A stretch of DNA of 64,000 bases from Drosophila pseudoobscura (lineage: Eukaryota; Arthropoda; Insecta; Diptera; Drosophilidae). Position 1 is the first letter of the stretch. Every line of letters begins with the position of its first letter. The notes below the pieces were generated by a model that saw nothing but the letters and a program-made list of their open reading frames with translations, was not told the origin of the DNA and searched no databases. Both the position numbers and the translations under genes were made by a program. The stretch covers positions 12,853,501-12,917,500 of the forward strand of contig NC_046680.1 in the NCBI RefSeq assembly GCF_009870125.1. The letters run 5' to 3'. Below are positions 22,015-36,800 of this stretch, in pieces.

Positions 22015-22075
22015 CCCGGGTACCCTGTGATTATCTATTTACGATTCAGTGGTACTTCGATAAGAAGCCACAAAA
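22015..22075 (+). pseudogene. Decayed fragment of a DUF1091 last exon
   Basis: CCCGGGTACCCTGTGATTATC, then TTTACGATTCAGTGGTACTTC and GATAAGAAGCCA, closely parallel the third exon of the neighbouring DUF1091 gene (GGGGATTATTTATTGG-CGCTTCAGTGGTACTTC-GATAAGAAACTA at about 22807-22852). No open frame or flanking exons remain. It looks like the relic of a tandem copy. Confidence 0.6.
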
Positions 22076-22258
22076 GCGAAATTAAAGCAAGAATGGATTG
22101 TGCAGAAGATCGGATATCTTTATAACTATAGTTTATTAGTGTTCAATCAGCGTTTAGAGTAATTAAAGCAATTTCACTCTACCATGCATAAGTGAACACA
22201 GCCTAAAATAACACGTTCGTGTCATTCAAATTTTATTGTGCTCTCAAGAGCAGGAACA

Positions 22259-22908
22259 ATGCGTGGCCAGCTGATTATTTCTGTGCTTCTCGGATTATTC
22301 CTAACATTCCACATCAATATAAACGTAAATATAATACTAGTAAAGTGGACAATATTGAACCAAATTTTTAGGATGCTGTCGTCTTTAAATTTACAAACGT
22401 CGTCTGCGGGAGTTACAACCAATCCTGGTTCGTGTTCCACAACTATCGTCTGAGGGCCGTCAGTCGAAACAAAGTGCTCCTCAATATTAATGGGACGGTA
22501 CTACATCCGGCCAACAATATTTCAATTCATGTCAGAATTTTCAAAAAGGCAAACGGCTACAAGCCCTGGCTCGTTGATATTTACGTTGATGGCTGTCAGT
22601 ATATTTTAAAGCGGAATCAACCTGTTTTGAATATAGTCTATGGGCTCTTCAAACAGTTTAGTAACATAAACCACTCATGCCCCTACGTGGTAAGATTATA
22701 CGGGTATGTCTAACCACTTGTACATCGGAAATTTATATTGCAGGGTCCACAGATTATCAAAGACTTTTATCTAAGACCTGAGCTACTGCGTCTTCCCATG
22801 CCAACAGGGGATTATTTATTGGCGCTTCAGTGGTACTTCGATAAGAAACTACAGTTTGATACGAACATTAGTTTTACATTCGTGGAGGATCTAATGAAGA
22901 GCAAATAG
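22259..22908 (+). CDS. DUF1091-family secreted protein
   Basis: Exons 22259-22324, 22372-22689 and 22744-22908 give 182 residues, typical for the family. A signal peptide (MRGQLIISVLLGLFLTFHI) is followed by the DUF1091 pattern: FKFTNVVCGSYNQSW, NYRLRAVSRNKVLLNINGT, FKKANGYKPWLVDIYVDGC, INHSCPYV, DFYLRPELLRLPMPTGDYLL and QWYFDKKLQF. The conserved Cys residues (VVC, DGC, HSC) are present. The family is expanded in Drosophila and largely uncharacterised. A likely AATAAA lies at 23088-23093. A relic of another copy lies about 240 bp upstream. Confidence 0.85.
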
Positions 22909-23989
22909 TAGGAATCCACTGAATACAGATTCAGTAGAATCCTGAAGATTCCTGAAAACAACAGTAGAAAATGAATTGTACCGATTAATCAAATATATGT
23001 ACATATGGGCTAATCCGTGATATTTGACTGAACGCTGTATGAAACGAAAGGTAAATAGCAACGGAACTGGGGGTCTAGTTTCGGTAAAATAAAATCTGTT
23101 TAGCCGAGAACCATTTGTTATTTTTAAGCTATAATTATCAGCATTTATTGACTCATTCATGCGGCAATGCGACGCTACAGGCTGCATGCTATTCGAGGTG
23201 ATAAATTCGAATTTGAATCACCAGCAGCTGTTATTGCCCTTGGAGTGGCAAACGAAATCAAAAGTTGGCATTTGCAGATCCTGCGGAGTTACCGTTTTGC
23301 GCTTAGGAGACTAATTCAGCAGTTACAAACAGGTTAATTGAGACCGTAGGACTAAGAGCCGATTCTATTGGATTTTGAAGCCAACGGTCAGCTCCTTAAA
23401 GCCCTACCGCGTCTGAATCATAAATGTGCCTTCCAAACACACAGAATGCTTTACAACTGTGATGCAAGCCAATGCCCGAGCGCGCAACGCATTTCGCGTG
23501 CAGTACGCTAGCATGTAGAAAAATGATTAATTAATCGGATCAAATGATGTATTCAGGGCTGAGGTCCTAGCTTACTAATAGCATTCAACCACTGACCATA
23601 CAGTATATTTTAGTATACATACATATATATATTTTTTCTTATATTGTATATTTAGATACATCATTGTTTTAGTTATAATAAACAAAAAAGTCGAGAACCG
23701 ACGGCGTTTAGATAATTTTTATAATTTATAATCAACCTGCTTAAAATAAGGAAATAAATGTGTAGTTATATTATTGTAATATTGTATATTTTGTGGTGTA
23801 AATCAAACAAATAACAGCTTTTATTTTATTTCCCGCGCCCTAGTGTACCATATCCCCACCCTGCCCATTCTTCATTTATTTTGTGGCGGTCAAAAGACCC
23901 AAAACAAGAACCAAACTCAAATTTCAGTTCTAGCGGACAGCAATAGTAAACACACACACGCAAAGTACGTGAGACATCTATGTATATAC
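22909..23989. other. Intergenic, 3' UTR of the DUF1091 gene and AT-rich DNA
   Basis: Contains AATAAA at 23088-23093. Beyond that is AT-rich sequence without a supported ORF and a short A/T stretch near 23610-23660. Confidence 0.5.
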
Positions 23990-24310
23990 TGTATGGTTAG
24001 TGCCTAGATGGATCTCTCAGCCATGCCCACATAATTTTATCCAAATAATGAATAAATTTGAATCAATCAATAACTGCAAAATATCGTTGAAATACCTTTT
24101 CAACAGAGACTGAATAATTTTGGACTATATTGGTGCCTTAGATGACAAAAATTTTCTCAGTTCTATAACATCCATTTCCCAGGGTATGCAAAATGTTGCT
24201 CTATTCGCGCAAAGACATAATGTTATCCGATTAGTGAATCCTTGACTGGTTTATTTTAAATATTTGCTTTTATTCGATTTCTATATACCTTTATATGGGC
24301 ACCAGGGCTG
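23990..24310 (+). repeat. Interspersed repeat fragment, copy D
   Basis: Shares GATCTCTCAGCCATGCCCAC, then ATAATTTTATCC, and the later GACTGGTTTATTTTAAATA and TTGCTTTTATTC blocks with the other copies. It lacks the ATATACC (Motif 6) end, so it is truncated. Confidence 0.6.
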
Positions 24311-24354
24311 CTGAAATACAGGTAGGTTGGCAGCTCGATCATTAATGATCCTAC

Positions 24355-24432
24355 ATATCGACTAGACCTTATCGATACTATCTGCGGCATTGTACATCCC
24401 TATCCCGCTCATTTTTGCCCGCCTGATCGATG
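24355..24432 (+). promoter_or_regulatory. PCNA promoter elements: DRE and E2F-like sites
   Basis: TATCGATA at 24370-24377 is a perfect DRE (DREF site). Two E2F-like sequences follow: TATCCCGCTC (24401-24410) and TTTTTGCCCGCC (24412-24423). A further ATCGATG lies near 24427. The D. melanogaster PCNA promoter is known to be driven by a DRE plus two E2F sites, and the order here matches that arrangement. Confidence 0.8.
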
Positions 24433-24586
24433 TAATTTTTTGCAACACGTTCGTCACTCGATTTTAAGTCACTGCTACAGCCACATTATCCATATTGGGT
24501 TGTAAAATTGCACAGCAATTCCATCAGCAGCCAGAGCCATAGCACACACTACATCGATTCGCATAAATTGCATTTCGTATTATTAA

Positions 24587-25449
<863 letters not shown>

Positions 25450-25558
25450 GGCAGGAGTATACTGTCTCCTCTCATATTTATATCACTTTATGAATCATCC
25501 TCCCACGTACAAGCTCATACCTAACTTTTAAGAATCAGCGAAACCGCTTCTTTTGCTC

Positions 25559-25564
25559 AATAAA
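25559..25564 (+). terminator. PCNA poly(A) signal
   Basis: AATAAA about 110 bp past the TAA stop, followed by a GT-rich context. Confidence 0.7.
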
Positions 25565-26387
25565 AACAACCCTGTAATAATAATAGTCTCTGGTTCTCAA
25601 TCTGAGCCTAAAATTGCAAATATTTAATGGCAATAACCGTTTATTCGCATACATATACAACGCTGCACTGGGGTATTGTTTAGACAGAGATTACAAACGT
25701 ATTTAAAGTCAAAGATAGATTTGTTAGAATTCCCGGGGGATAGGCAAAGAAAACTAAGCATATCTCCAGCATTTTAGAAATATATGTAAGTATAACGTGC
25801 TAGCCTCCATAGAGTAGAGTAGTGTATATAGTGTATGCATGCACAAACTATTCGGGGATGTGAATGCATTGCTTATACATTTATATGCATCGTATCAGGC
25901 ACATATTCGGCACGCTTTACATTAAATGACTCTTAGCGAGTTTGTGCCTGGAACATATTTTGTACATTGTACATACATATATGTAATAAATATTGCATGT
26001 TTACATGCTTCCAATACTTGAATAATTGGCTTGCTTATCCTAAAAGCCTTAACCTACGTATCTATATTTGTATATGTATAAAAAATAACAAAAATCTGTG
26101 TCAAACCGTATAAAAAGTGTATAAAAAACGCTTGAGATTGCAGAAATAAAACATAAAGCAAGTAAAGTGCGTATAGCAAAGAATATCTTGTACTTTCCTC
26201 CAACAGATGTAATTGGTTGGAAAGATCCACTGGTGGAGATCGACCGAATAAATTTTACGTGCGAATATCCACATCACTGGATCAAGTGGATTATATTCAA
26301 CTTATGAATCTATAGAAATTGCTCTATGGCTGGAGTGGTGGAATCCTCACTGTCAGCTGTTCTGTTCTTGTCACAATATCTGGGTTT
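25565..26387. other. Convergent 3' region between PCNA and Hsl
   Basis: AT-rich, no supported ORF; probably includes the Hsl 3' UTR on the minus strand. Confidence 0.5.
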
Positions 26388-29130
26388 TTATGTTACCTTG
26401 AGTAGTGCCTGCAATAATTTGATGCAGTGCTTGGACCCATCCATAGCCTCATTTGATAGCTAAGAAAGTAACACCATTAGTTTGTGCATTTGGTAGGTTG
26501 CAATTGCTAGAAGTTAATAAATACCATAGTAAAATTTAGAAATCCATGTGGGAGACCCTCCAGTATTTCCAAGTTTACTTGGCGTCCCAGCCGTTTAAGC
26601 TTTTTAGCAAACATGACGCAGTCATCAAGACAGGGATCCATGTTCAGGGTCTGCACATAAAATCATAACAAGTGGATTAATCATATACCATTATTTCGTG
26701 CTGTTAATTCTTTTGTAAACTTACGAGAATCTTTGTCTCTGGCAGTTGGGATAGCCAGTCGTCGGTAGCCCAATAGGGCGATAAAAACGGATCCTTAGGC
26801 ACGTCGAAGGCAAACTCTTCGCTGGGACTGCGGGCTATCAATGCGTCCATATTGCGAACATCCTGTGGGCTAAGAGCACTGCTGCCATGAATTTCGTAAG
26901 ATTTTGTGCAGCGCGACAGGGTGTTGGTTATATTGTTGACGGCTTCTTGCCACCGACCCTGCAGCGTATCTATCGCAATGAGGTCACGTCCTGTCTCTAC
27001 CAGTATGTTTTCGTCAGAAATAATCTTACCAAGGCCATTGGACTTCACTTGTGGTGCTGGAAGAGTTGTCTCCTCGGTCGCCTCCATGGTGGCCGTGTCA
27101 ATGAGATATTTATCCAAAAACTGATCAATATAAGCTGCGGATTCGAGATCCTTGGGAGGGTCTAATGAAATCTCAACAGGGTAATGGACAATGGGCTGCG
27201 AATCGTCTTCGAAAGACACGCACGAGCTGTTATCACCCTCGCTGTTCGGCAAATCGGTTCGTTCCACGGCCTGGCTGTGGTACGATGCCGAGGCACTGGC
27301 AAAAGTATCACTGCTCTCGTCATCTTCATCGGGGTTTGCTTCCAGAGATGTTAGTGTACTTCTGGCCAATGAAGTACGCCGACTGGAAGTTGCACTTCCC
27401 AGGGATGATTTTGGAGCATTGCGTATTTGGGCCACCTCCTCCACATGCTTAGCATTCAGCTGCAAAGTTTCCTTGGCGGGGGCGGCATAGGCACGCAGAC
27501 ACCGCATCATGAAGCCAAAAGGTAGCAAGGGATCCATGAGGCACAGCAAACGTGCTGGACTCGGCACAAAACTAACGAGAGTCGGACAGTAGGCCAGAAA
27601 CAATCCATCCGGGATACGCACACCCTGCTCTATGCATTTGAGAGCCACTCCGATGGAAAGATTCGCACCAGCAGAGTCACCAGCACACACAATTCGCTCA
27701 GCTGTCGTTCCCAGGTGCTCGGCATTCTTCAAGAGCCAACAGTACGCATAAAAGACTTCCTGAAGGGCACGCGGAAAGGGAGCCTCCGGTGCTAGACTGT
27801 AGTCCACCGAAAGTATGGGGCAGTCCAGAGCTACAGCCCAATCGCGAAGATAGAGCTCGTGAGATTTTGATGATTGGGCCACGAAGCCACCACCATGGCA
27901 GTGAAACAATATTGAACGACTGGGTGGAGTGGGCTTGTCCCAACCGCGATAGCGTCCTTCGCCCAGCATTCCAGAGCGTCGCTTGGCGCTGAGCAGCCGT
28001 ACTGAAATGGGCAGACCCGGTCCCAGATGAGCACTGGGAACTGGTATGTCCACAAATTGAATGGCATCCTCATCGTTGCCTTGGTTTTGGTTTACATCGC
28101 TGCTGTTTTGCTGCTGCTGCTCACTCGCCTTAAAGTTCTTTCGTCGCGGTAATTGAAACGGCTCCGCCGGCAGCTCGATTAGCCGATTCACCTTAATGGA
28201 GGTGCCCACGATGCTGGGCAATTTGTGCATTAGCTCCGACTCGGCCAGAAACCAGAAGGACTTGCAAAAGTCAATTTTTGCATTCTGCGAGATGTTGACA
28301 ATACGCCGGGCTCGTAGCTCTGGGTTCATCAGGTACTTGCCACTAGTCCAAAGACTGCGCGTGGTTTTCACAATAGTCCCATCATCCGCCCGTGAGTAAT
28401 AGGACTCGGAGTAGCTGGCCATGCTGATGCCCAGGAAGCGTAGAATACCACGTATGGAGTCGCCGTACTGGAATCCCAAGCAACGTCCATAGAAACAATA
28501 CTGATTGATGGTGTCGCCCAACTCAAAGAGCTGCTCCGCAGTGTGGCTGCCGCAAGCAAACAGATCTCCTGTATTGGCCGACCATTGCCGCAGTATGAGG
28601 AGATACTGCAGGCAAGTACATATCGAGGAAAGCAGCTGCGAGCAGGCCTCTACTTCCTTCATGTAGACCTTCTTCCGGAAAAACATAGTGTTGCGTGTGG
28701 CGAGCAGTTGCTTGCATATGTTGATGCCATGTGAAATGCATGCATTGGTTACGTACACGAAGCTGCGATACCCATTCCCTGGTGTCTGTTCATCAAAGTC
28801 GTACTCATGGGCAAAGACCTCGATTTGCAGGACGAGTCGATTGGCAAGCACTATAAAGTCCTGCCAGGCAATGTGGGCGGCATGCAAGCGTTGGCCAAAT
28901 TCAGTGTGATCTTTGGCAAAGAATGCGGCGTGTTCCTGGCAAGCAACAAACAGGCTTCGGTACGAAGTCTGCAGTTCGGCGGGTACGTCTGATAGAGGTG
29001 GTGTCGGTTTTGGCGCCTCTTTCCCATTGACATGGTTTATTTTATCCTCTTCGTGCGCCAGTTTCAGATTGTCATCAAATTGTGCATTCAATTTGTGGCT
29101 GGCCAGCTCGGCAGACGCCGCGTCAATCAT
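26388..29130 (-). CDS. Hsl: Hormone-sensitive lipase
   Basis: Exons on the minus strand: 29130-26725, 26650-26525, 26459-26388, joining to 867 residues. The N-terminal HSL domain is followed by an alpha/beta-hydrolase core: oxyanion-hole HGGGF near residue 410, nucleophile motif GDSAG near 483, catalytic Asp in MDPCLDD near 806, catalytic His in LPHGF near 837. As in vertebrate HSL, a long Ser/Asp-rich regulatory insert separates the nucleophile from the Asp/His exons. The enzyme hydrolyses acylglycerols and sterol esters on lipid droplets. The last exon ends LLQALLK-VT and then TAA, where GTAACA could also serve as a splice donor, so the extreme C-terminus is uncertain. It is divergent from Ate1. 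Confidence 0.95.
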
Positions 29131-29643
29131 TGTGCACTGTCGAAGGAAAATATGCTTTATTAGCTACATTTAATCATATAGATAATCAATACTGCTTCGA
29201 TTACTATCATTTACTACCGGACAAAGGCTTAGAGGAAGCGACAGAATATGATTGAACTGATTCGGTTTGGCCGAAGGTCGTTGGCCAGTACCCACTGACG
29301 TTAGTTAGGAATGGGCTACATATGAAGTCACCATTGCGTCTGGCGGATTATAGTAGTTTGACCCGATATAAGGATTACAAATGCATCTTGTTCTCAGCAA
29401 GAGCATTGAAAACTTTCACTTGGTAACTACGCACTTCACAAGCCCACACATAATTCAGACACTTTAATTGTTGCCCTTTGTCTGTATTTGATCTTTCATG
29501 GACCAATACACTTACAGATTATGTGCTCTCGTTGTTTCCAGCCTACTTCATTTTTAATTTGTGTACCTAATCGGTTTATAAACTATTGTTAATCTGATTT
29601 TGTTACAAGATTCCCCAGCACCAAATTAACCGACTTGCAGGCC

Positions 29644-29910
29644 AGCAGTGCCCCCAGAAATATACCAAAATATACCGTCTCGTTTTAAAATATACCATAC
29701 ATTTCCAGTTCTATTATATGTACATCTTACTCATTTTTGATATTCCGTCGAATTATACTAGCTAGATAAATCTCTCAGCCCTGCCCACATCATTTTATCC
29801 AATCAATGAATCTATTTTCTACTTGACTGGTTTATTTTAAATACTTGCTTTTACTGTATTTTGACTCAAACGAGGTTTAAAAAACAAGTTCAACAAAAAA
29901 ACAATGTAGT
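29644..29910 (+). repeat. Interspersed repeat, copy E (Motif 6 end faces Hsl)
   Basis: CAGTGCCCCCAGAAATATACC, then AAAATATACCGTCTCGTTTT and AAAATATACC, then TTGATATTCCGTCG, CTCTCAGCCCTGCCCAC and TACTTGACTGGTTTATTTTA. The order is the same as in copy B. Confidence 0.7.
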
Positions 29911-30059
29911 TTATACGTAGAAAGTCTGTAGTTGGCGTGTAGTTACCATGTAAAAACAATTAATTTAATGGAAATGGTTTTTGCTATTTTGTAAACATTG
30001 CAATAAACATTACAGGCTTCCAGGAAATAGATTTTATAATCGGAATGAGTTCAAAGTTG

Positions 30060-30215
30060 AGGGTCTTAGCCAGTAATATTCAGCCGAATATCAAAAACAA
30101 GGAATATGATGCAACTTCAATACAATGAATTCGATAGTATATTTACGGTATATTTTTGAAATGAGACGGTATATTTTTTTATAATTCTGAGGGTCGACAG
30201 TACAAATTTCGCAAA
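30060..30215 (-). repeat. Interspersed repeat, copy F, reversed (Motif 6 end faces Ate1)
   Basis: On the minus strand: GTCGACCCTCAGAATTATA, then AAATATACCGTCTCATTTC and AAAATATACCGTAAATATAC, ending in a GATATTCGGCTGAATATTAC block. It is short, and its motif end is 70 bp upstream of the Ate1 ATG. Confidence 0.65.
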
Positions 30216-30282
30216 ATCTTTTTGTTTATAATAAATGCGAATGGAAGGGAATGCTTGCAGTTGGATCAGATAAAAACGGATC

Positions 30283-32487
<2,205 letters not shown>

Positions 32488-32662
32488 GAGCCACTTTTAT
32501 TTGTTAATCTGTTATCTATCTGTTCTAAATCGAAATTGATCAGTCAAAATGCCACTATTATTTCTGCTTAAAAACTAAAGGAAATTGTTAATTAATATGT
32601 TCTAAGACATGCCAAGATATATGATATGTATTAAAAGTGAATCTTCATGTGAAAATCAATCT

Positions 32663-32668
32663 AATAAA
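32663..32668 (+). terminator. Ate1 poly(A) signal
   Basis: AATAAA about 175 bp past the TGA stop. Confidence 0.6.
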
Positions 32669-33683
32669 CATGGAATTCATTAGGAAATTTTATATCTTTG
32701 CGATGCTTCAACTAAAATATTCCTGACAACTTTGGTAAACGTCGGAAAAGTAACAGATCTTATCAGAACTCATCTTTTTCGCTTATCTGAAACCAGCAGC
32801 TAAATGCATCAATTGAGTTTTATGGGCTGGCAACATCCAAAACCCTCGGATGGTACAAGACAAGTGGATAGCCCGAGGAGATAATATTTATTTTATGGCA
32901 CACACACATCCACACCGTGAGATAGGCGGCCAGGAAGCTAAAGATCGCAATAAAGCTTAATCTTTGGGAAAAGTTAATTATTTGGCAGACACTACACTTC
33001 ATTCAGAACGAATCGGGTTCATTGTCGACTGGAACAGTTCCTCTGCAGTCTAGAAATAAAGTTATCAATAAAACATAAATTCGTGCTAATAAAGTGACTT
33101 CTTTGCGCTTCTCTGGCTTTTTGCTGGCATTTGTCAAGTGCGCTAATTAAACAAAATATTTTACAAATGAGCGGTTTGCTGAATTTTCACAACAAAGCAA
33201 AGGCACGTGTGTTATAAAAGAATTTTTAAAAACTTCATTCGGGCTTAGAGCGATTTGGTCGACCAATTTTTCGCTATAATCAACTGCTAAATTTTTAAAG
33301 TAAATAAATCATTCTAGCGTCTACTCCTGAATTTTGACAACGTATAGGTGGAGTGAAACTTTAGGAAACAACTGTTAGTCATCGTTTATTGATTCACAAT
33401 TTAGCACGATTTTGTGATTTTTTGTTAACAATTTTCCCATATTTCAGCGTTTGCACAAATCGCATGCGACTTTTGGCACGCTATCAGCGAGCGGAGCGTA
33501 CAGAAACAGCAACAAGTCACCCACCGTCAACAACAATTTAAAACATTTTTAACCGTTTTTTTTTTTGTACGCTGCTCTGCTACTGCTACTGCCACTGGCG
33601 CTGCTGAGACTGAGACTGCGACTGCGAGTGTGACAGCGGGCTGGGCTGCTGGTTGAGGTTTTTGCTCAAAAACGTCGTCCAAG
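32669..33683. other. Intergenic between Ate1 and the transporter promoter
   Basis: No supported ORF. A CTGCTACTGCTACTGCC/GAGACTGCGACTGCG stretch near 33577-33625 is low-complexity. Confidence 0.5.
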
Positions 33684-33717
33684 TATATATGCCATTGGCT
33701 GTTGGCAATTCAGTTTC
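33684..33717 (+). promoter_or_regulatory. TATA box plus initiator, probable transporter promoter
   Basis: TATATAT at 33684-33690 and the initiator TTCAGTTT with its A at 33712 are 28 bp apart, the canonical spacing. A 5' UTR exon would run to about 33800, where ACAAT|GTGAGT offers a donor. The next downstream + strand gene start is the SLC17-like ATG at 37523, so a 3.7-kb 5' intron is inferred. Confidence 0.5.
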
Positions 33718-33800
33718 ATTAGCTCCGCGGCGCTCTCAGCTGACGGCGTTACAGCAGCTTGAATCAGTTGGAAGTCCAGTCGTCCCAAGGAAGTCCGTAC

Positions 33801-36800
33801 AATGTGAGTTCGATGCAGGATATTAATGGACTTCAACAAGAAAATCCAGTTTAGCTACCACAGTAGAAACACCTTTGGCAACAATCTTTGGACACTATTC
33901 TGTCTCTGGAGGGGGCCGTCATGGAAAAATTTCATGCGAAATTTCATGGTGAATTTGTGCCACGAAGAAATACAAAACAAAAACTTCATCAAAACTATAT
34001 AGAGTGTCGGTGTGTGCTGATGATCGCGTGTCGTGTTGTGGGCAATGTGTGTGCTATATTACAGATTTTTAAGAAAGAAATTTAAAGGCAAAAATAAACC
34101 GTCAAAGTCGATTACAAACAGTACATACAAATCAGTTGTGCACAGAGCACGGGCTCTTTGAGGAGGACACACCTCCACGGACACTTGCCGTTGCAAACCT
34201 GAATCTGTCTCTGGAGACGTGCCCTCTTCGGTCTATTTTTGTCTGTCTTGGGTTGTGCGTGTGTGCCGAGCCCAACTGTACAGCGGAGCCTGAGCCTATT
34301 TTTGGCTTGTCTATTTTCTATTTTTATTTAATTTACTAAAATTTGCATTTTAAATAATAACTGGTTTCGTTATTGGGGTGCGAATCATTGAACCGCGACC
34401 ACCAATCTATTCGAAACAAATTCAAATTGCTTTCGGACAAGTGATCTTTTGTGCCTTGGCAACGAGCCGCAACGTTTTTGAGATAATCCATTATTAAAGG
34501 AGGATATCAACCGCAATGGCGATGGCCCGATCGGCAGAACTATCTAGGTGATTGTGCAAGTCAGCGTCGTTCTTTAAACGTATAAAATATTCAAATTTAC
34601 TGTAGTTCATTATTCGAGACCGTGGGACGTTTGTTTGACAAATTAGCGCCCAATATTTCTTCATTGTTTAGTGTTCTTTACTGGCATGCGCATGCAATTT
34701 ATCGAAAAAGTGACATTGATTTAGCTTTTTGTCAAACGAGAAATATTTGCAGTCCTTACACAATATATTTCACGTTTTTCAGTGAGCTACGTAATTAAAG
34801 AGTGTACTTTTGTTTCATATATAATTACCACGTGCAAAAATGCAAAAATTCAATGCGAATTAGAGCTTTCGGCTATGAGAACCAAAATTCCACAACAACA
34901 ATGATCTAATCTACAACAATAACTGCTATTTTACTGGATTCATTACATACTATATATATATATTTCGATTTGTTTGCCAGTTACGGTTCAATGCCATCGT
35001 TGAATTCGCTTGCAGAATTCTATGCAAACAAAAGCAGAACAGAAACCCAAAAACACGTCCGTCCCATAGGAGTAGAGGAGCGAAAGAAATAGAGAGGAGG
35101 GGAGGGACACTCGTGCTCGTAAACTACCAAACCATGTCAAGTGGATGACCAGCCACCAGGTCTTATGTAAATAGCACGCGTGCTGCGCATACCCATGCGA
35201 ACTTTGGTTTACTTCACCTATATTTCGACTCATTAGTATATACCTGATCATAAAGCATTATGGGTGTTCGATTGCGTGTATTGTACTGTAAATCAATCAA
35301 ATCAAAATTTATCATCCCCAACGATTTTGCCGGAGTCCAGTAAGAATAGAGTCCACTCTGATTACGGCTAATTGACGATTAACCAGACTCTAATGATCGC
35401 GTTTACAAGCGGATGGGCTCTGTTATCGCATGGCCACATCCACAACCACATCCATCCACACACTTCCATCCTTTTATAATTCACTCGTTATGGCCCATAA
35501 ATTGTCGTGCTGCTTTCATAAAGTCATTCATTGGCGGGAAGGGCAGTGCATGATGATGATGATAAGACGACGCGATCCAGATTAGACAGAAGAGGCTGAC
35601 AAAACACCTACATACTCGTACTGGCAATCGTAAGAGTATCTGACAGAATTTTTATGGAGATATTGTGCTGTGCTGATGATTTGTTTCGGCTTTTAGCACT
35701 TTTACAAACCAGAACGACTGTATTGAGCACACTAATTATAACTTGAGTAAATTACTTTCTTATGCAAGCAAAACATTTGGCTAAAGGCAATATCGAAGGT
35801 CGTTAGCAGGCTGCGTTCCTTGATCTGCTTGGAGTATAATCGAAGTGTCGTAGCTTTCAGTGCACGTATCGCCAGTCCAGTCTATACGGGTACGAGTATC
35901 ACTGAGCTTGTGGTCACTGTTTTGCCATATTAGTTTTCCGAAAATTATCCATTCACATCCATGTCACGCAAGCACATGCAAATAGTTTGCCATTCAGGCG
36001 TTACCCAGCAGCTATGCAGTAGGGCCTATTATATAGGATTTTCCAATCAATAAAAAAAAAGCTGGCCCTTTCAGAACCAGCTGCTGTTTAAGCACCGATG
36101 TGATGGTGCTAATGATTGCGATAAGATGGCGCTTCTTTCCTTGAATTCCCTGAGTTCTTTTGAGAATAGAGAACTGATTGGCGGCCCGTTTAGATTGCTT
36201 ATCGCGACAAGCATAAAGCTCTTATTGGAATTGCTCAGATCGATTAAACTTGTATTGGCCTTTGTTGATTTAAAGGAACAGTTGGATAATTATTGGATTT
36301 CTGTGGTGTAGTACGGGGTGGGGTGGGGTGGTGTGTGTGCTAACCAGTTGGAAAACACCCTAATTTTGGCCCAAATGAGTTGTGTCGAAATATCTGTGTC
36401 ATTTCAGCAGGCGATAATTACGTTTTCTCCGCAACTCAAGTCAACAACTGTGCGAGACTTTAATTGAAACTCTTTTATAATGCAAGGCCCTATATGCATA
36501 CAGATATAGTATGTACATATGCACGTGTAAGTGCACATGTTATGTACAGTATTGTAGAGCTTTCGCGCAAACATTTCCTTTGTGCGAAGTGAAGTGAAGG
36601 GCAGCTGTTTAAATGCTTCCCATTACCGGTAAAAACCTTTGCTTTGCTGTGACAGGGGGCGGCATTATTAAGTCTAAAACTATTTCGATAGCATCTGCCA
36701 AAAAGTTAAATTTTGTTAGAACAGAACGATCCGAATGAGAGTTGCATGTTGCGATGCAATTACACGATGAATTGGTCACTCGATTCTGATTCTGATTCCG

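Larger units (their letters stand above)
29131..30282. promoter_or_regulatory. Divergent promoter region Hsl/Ate1
   Basis: 1.15 kb between divergent start codons. It contains two oppositely oriented copies of the interspersed repeat (E and F), each with its GGTATATTT end toward the nearer gene. A degenerate Motif 1 (GGGCACTGCTGG on the minus strand near 29652) lies on the Hsl side. Confidence 0.5.
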
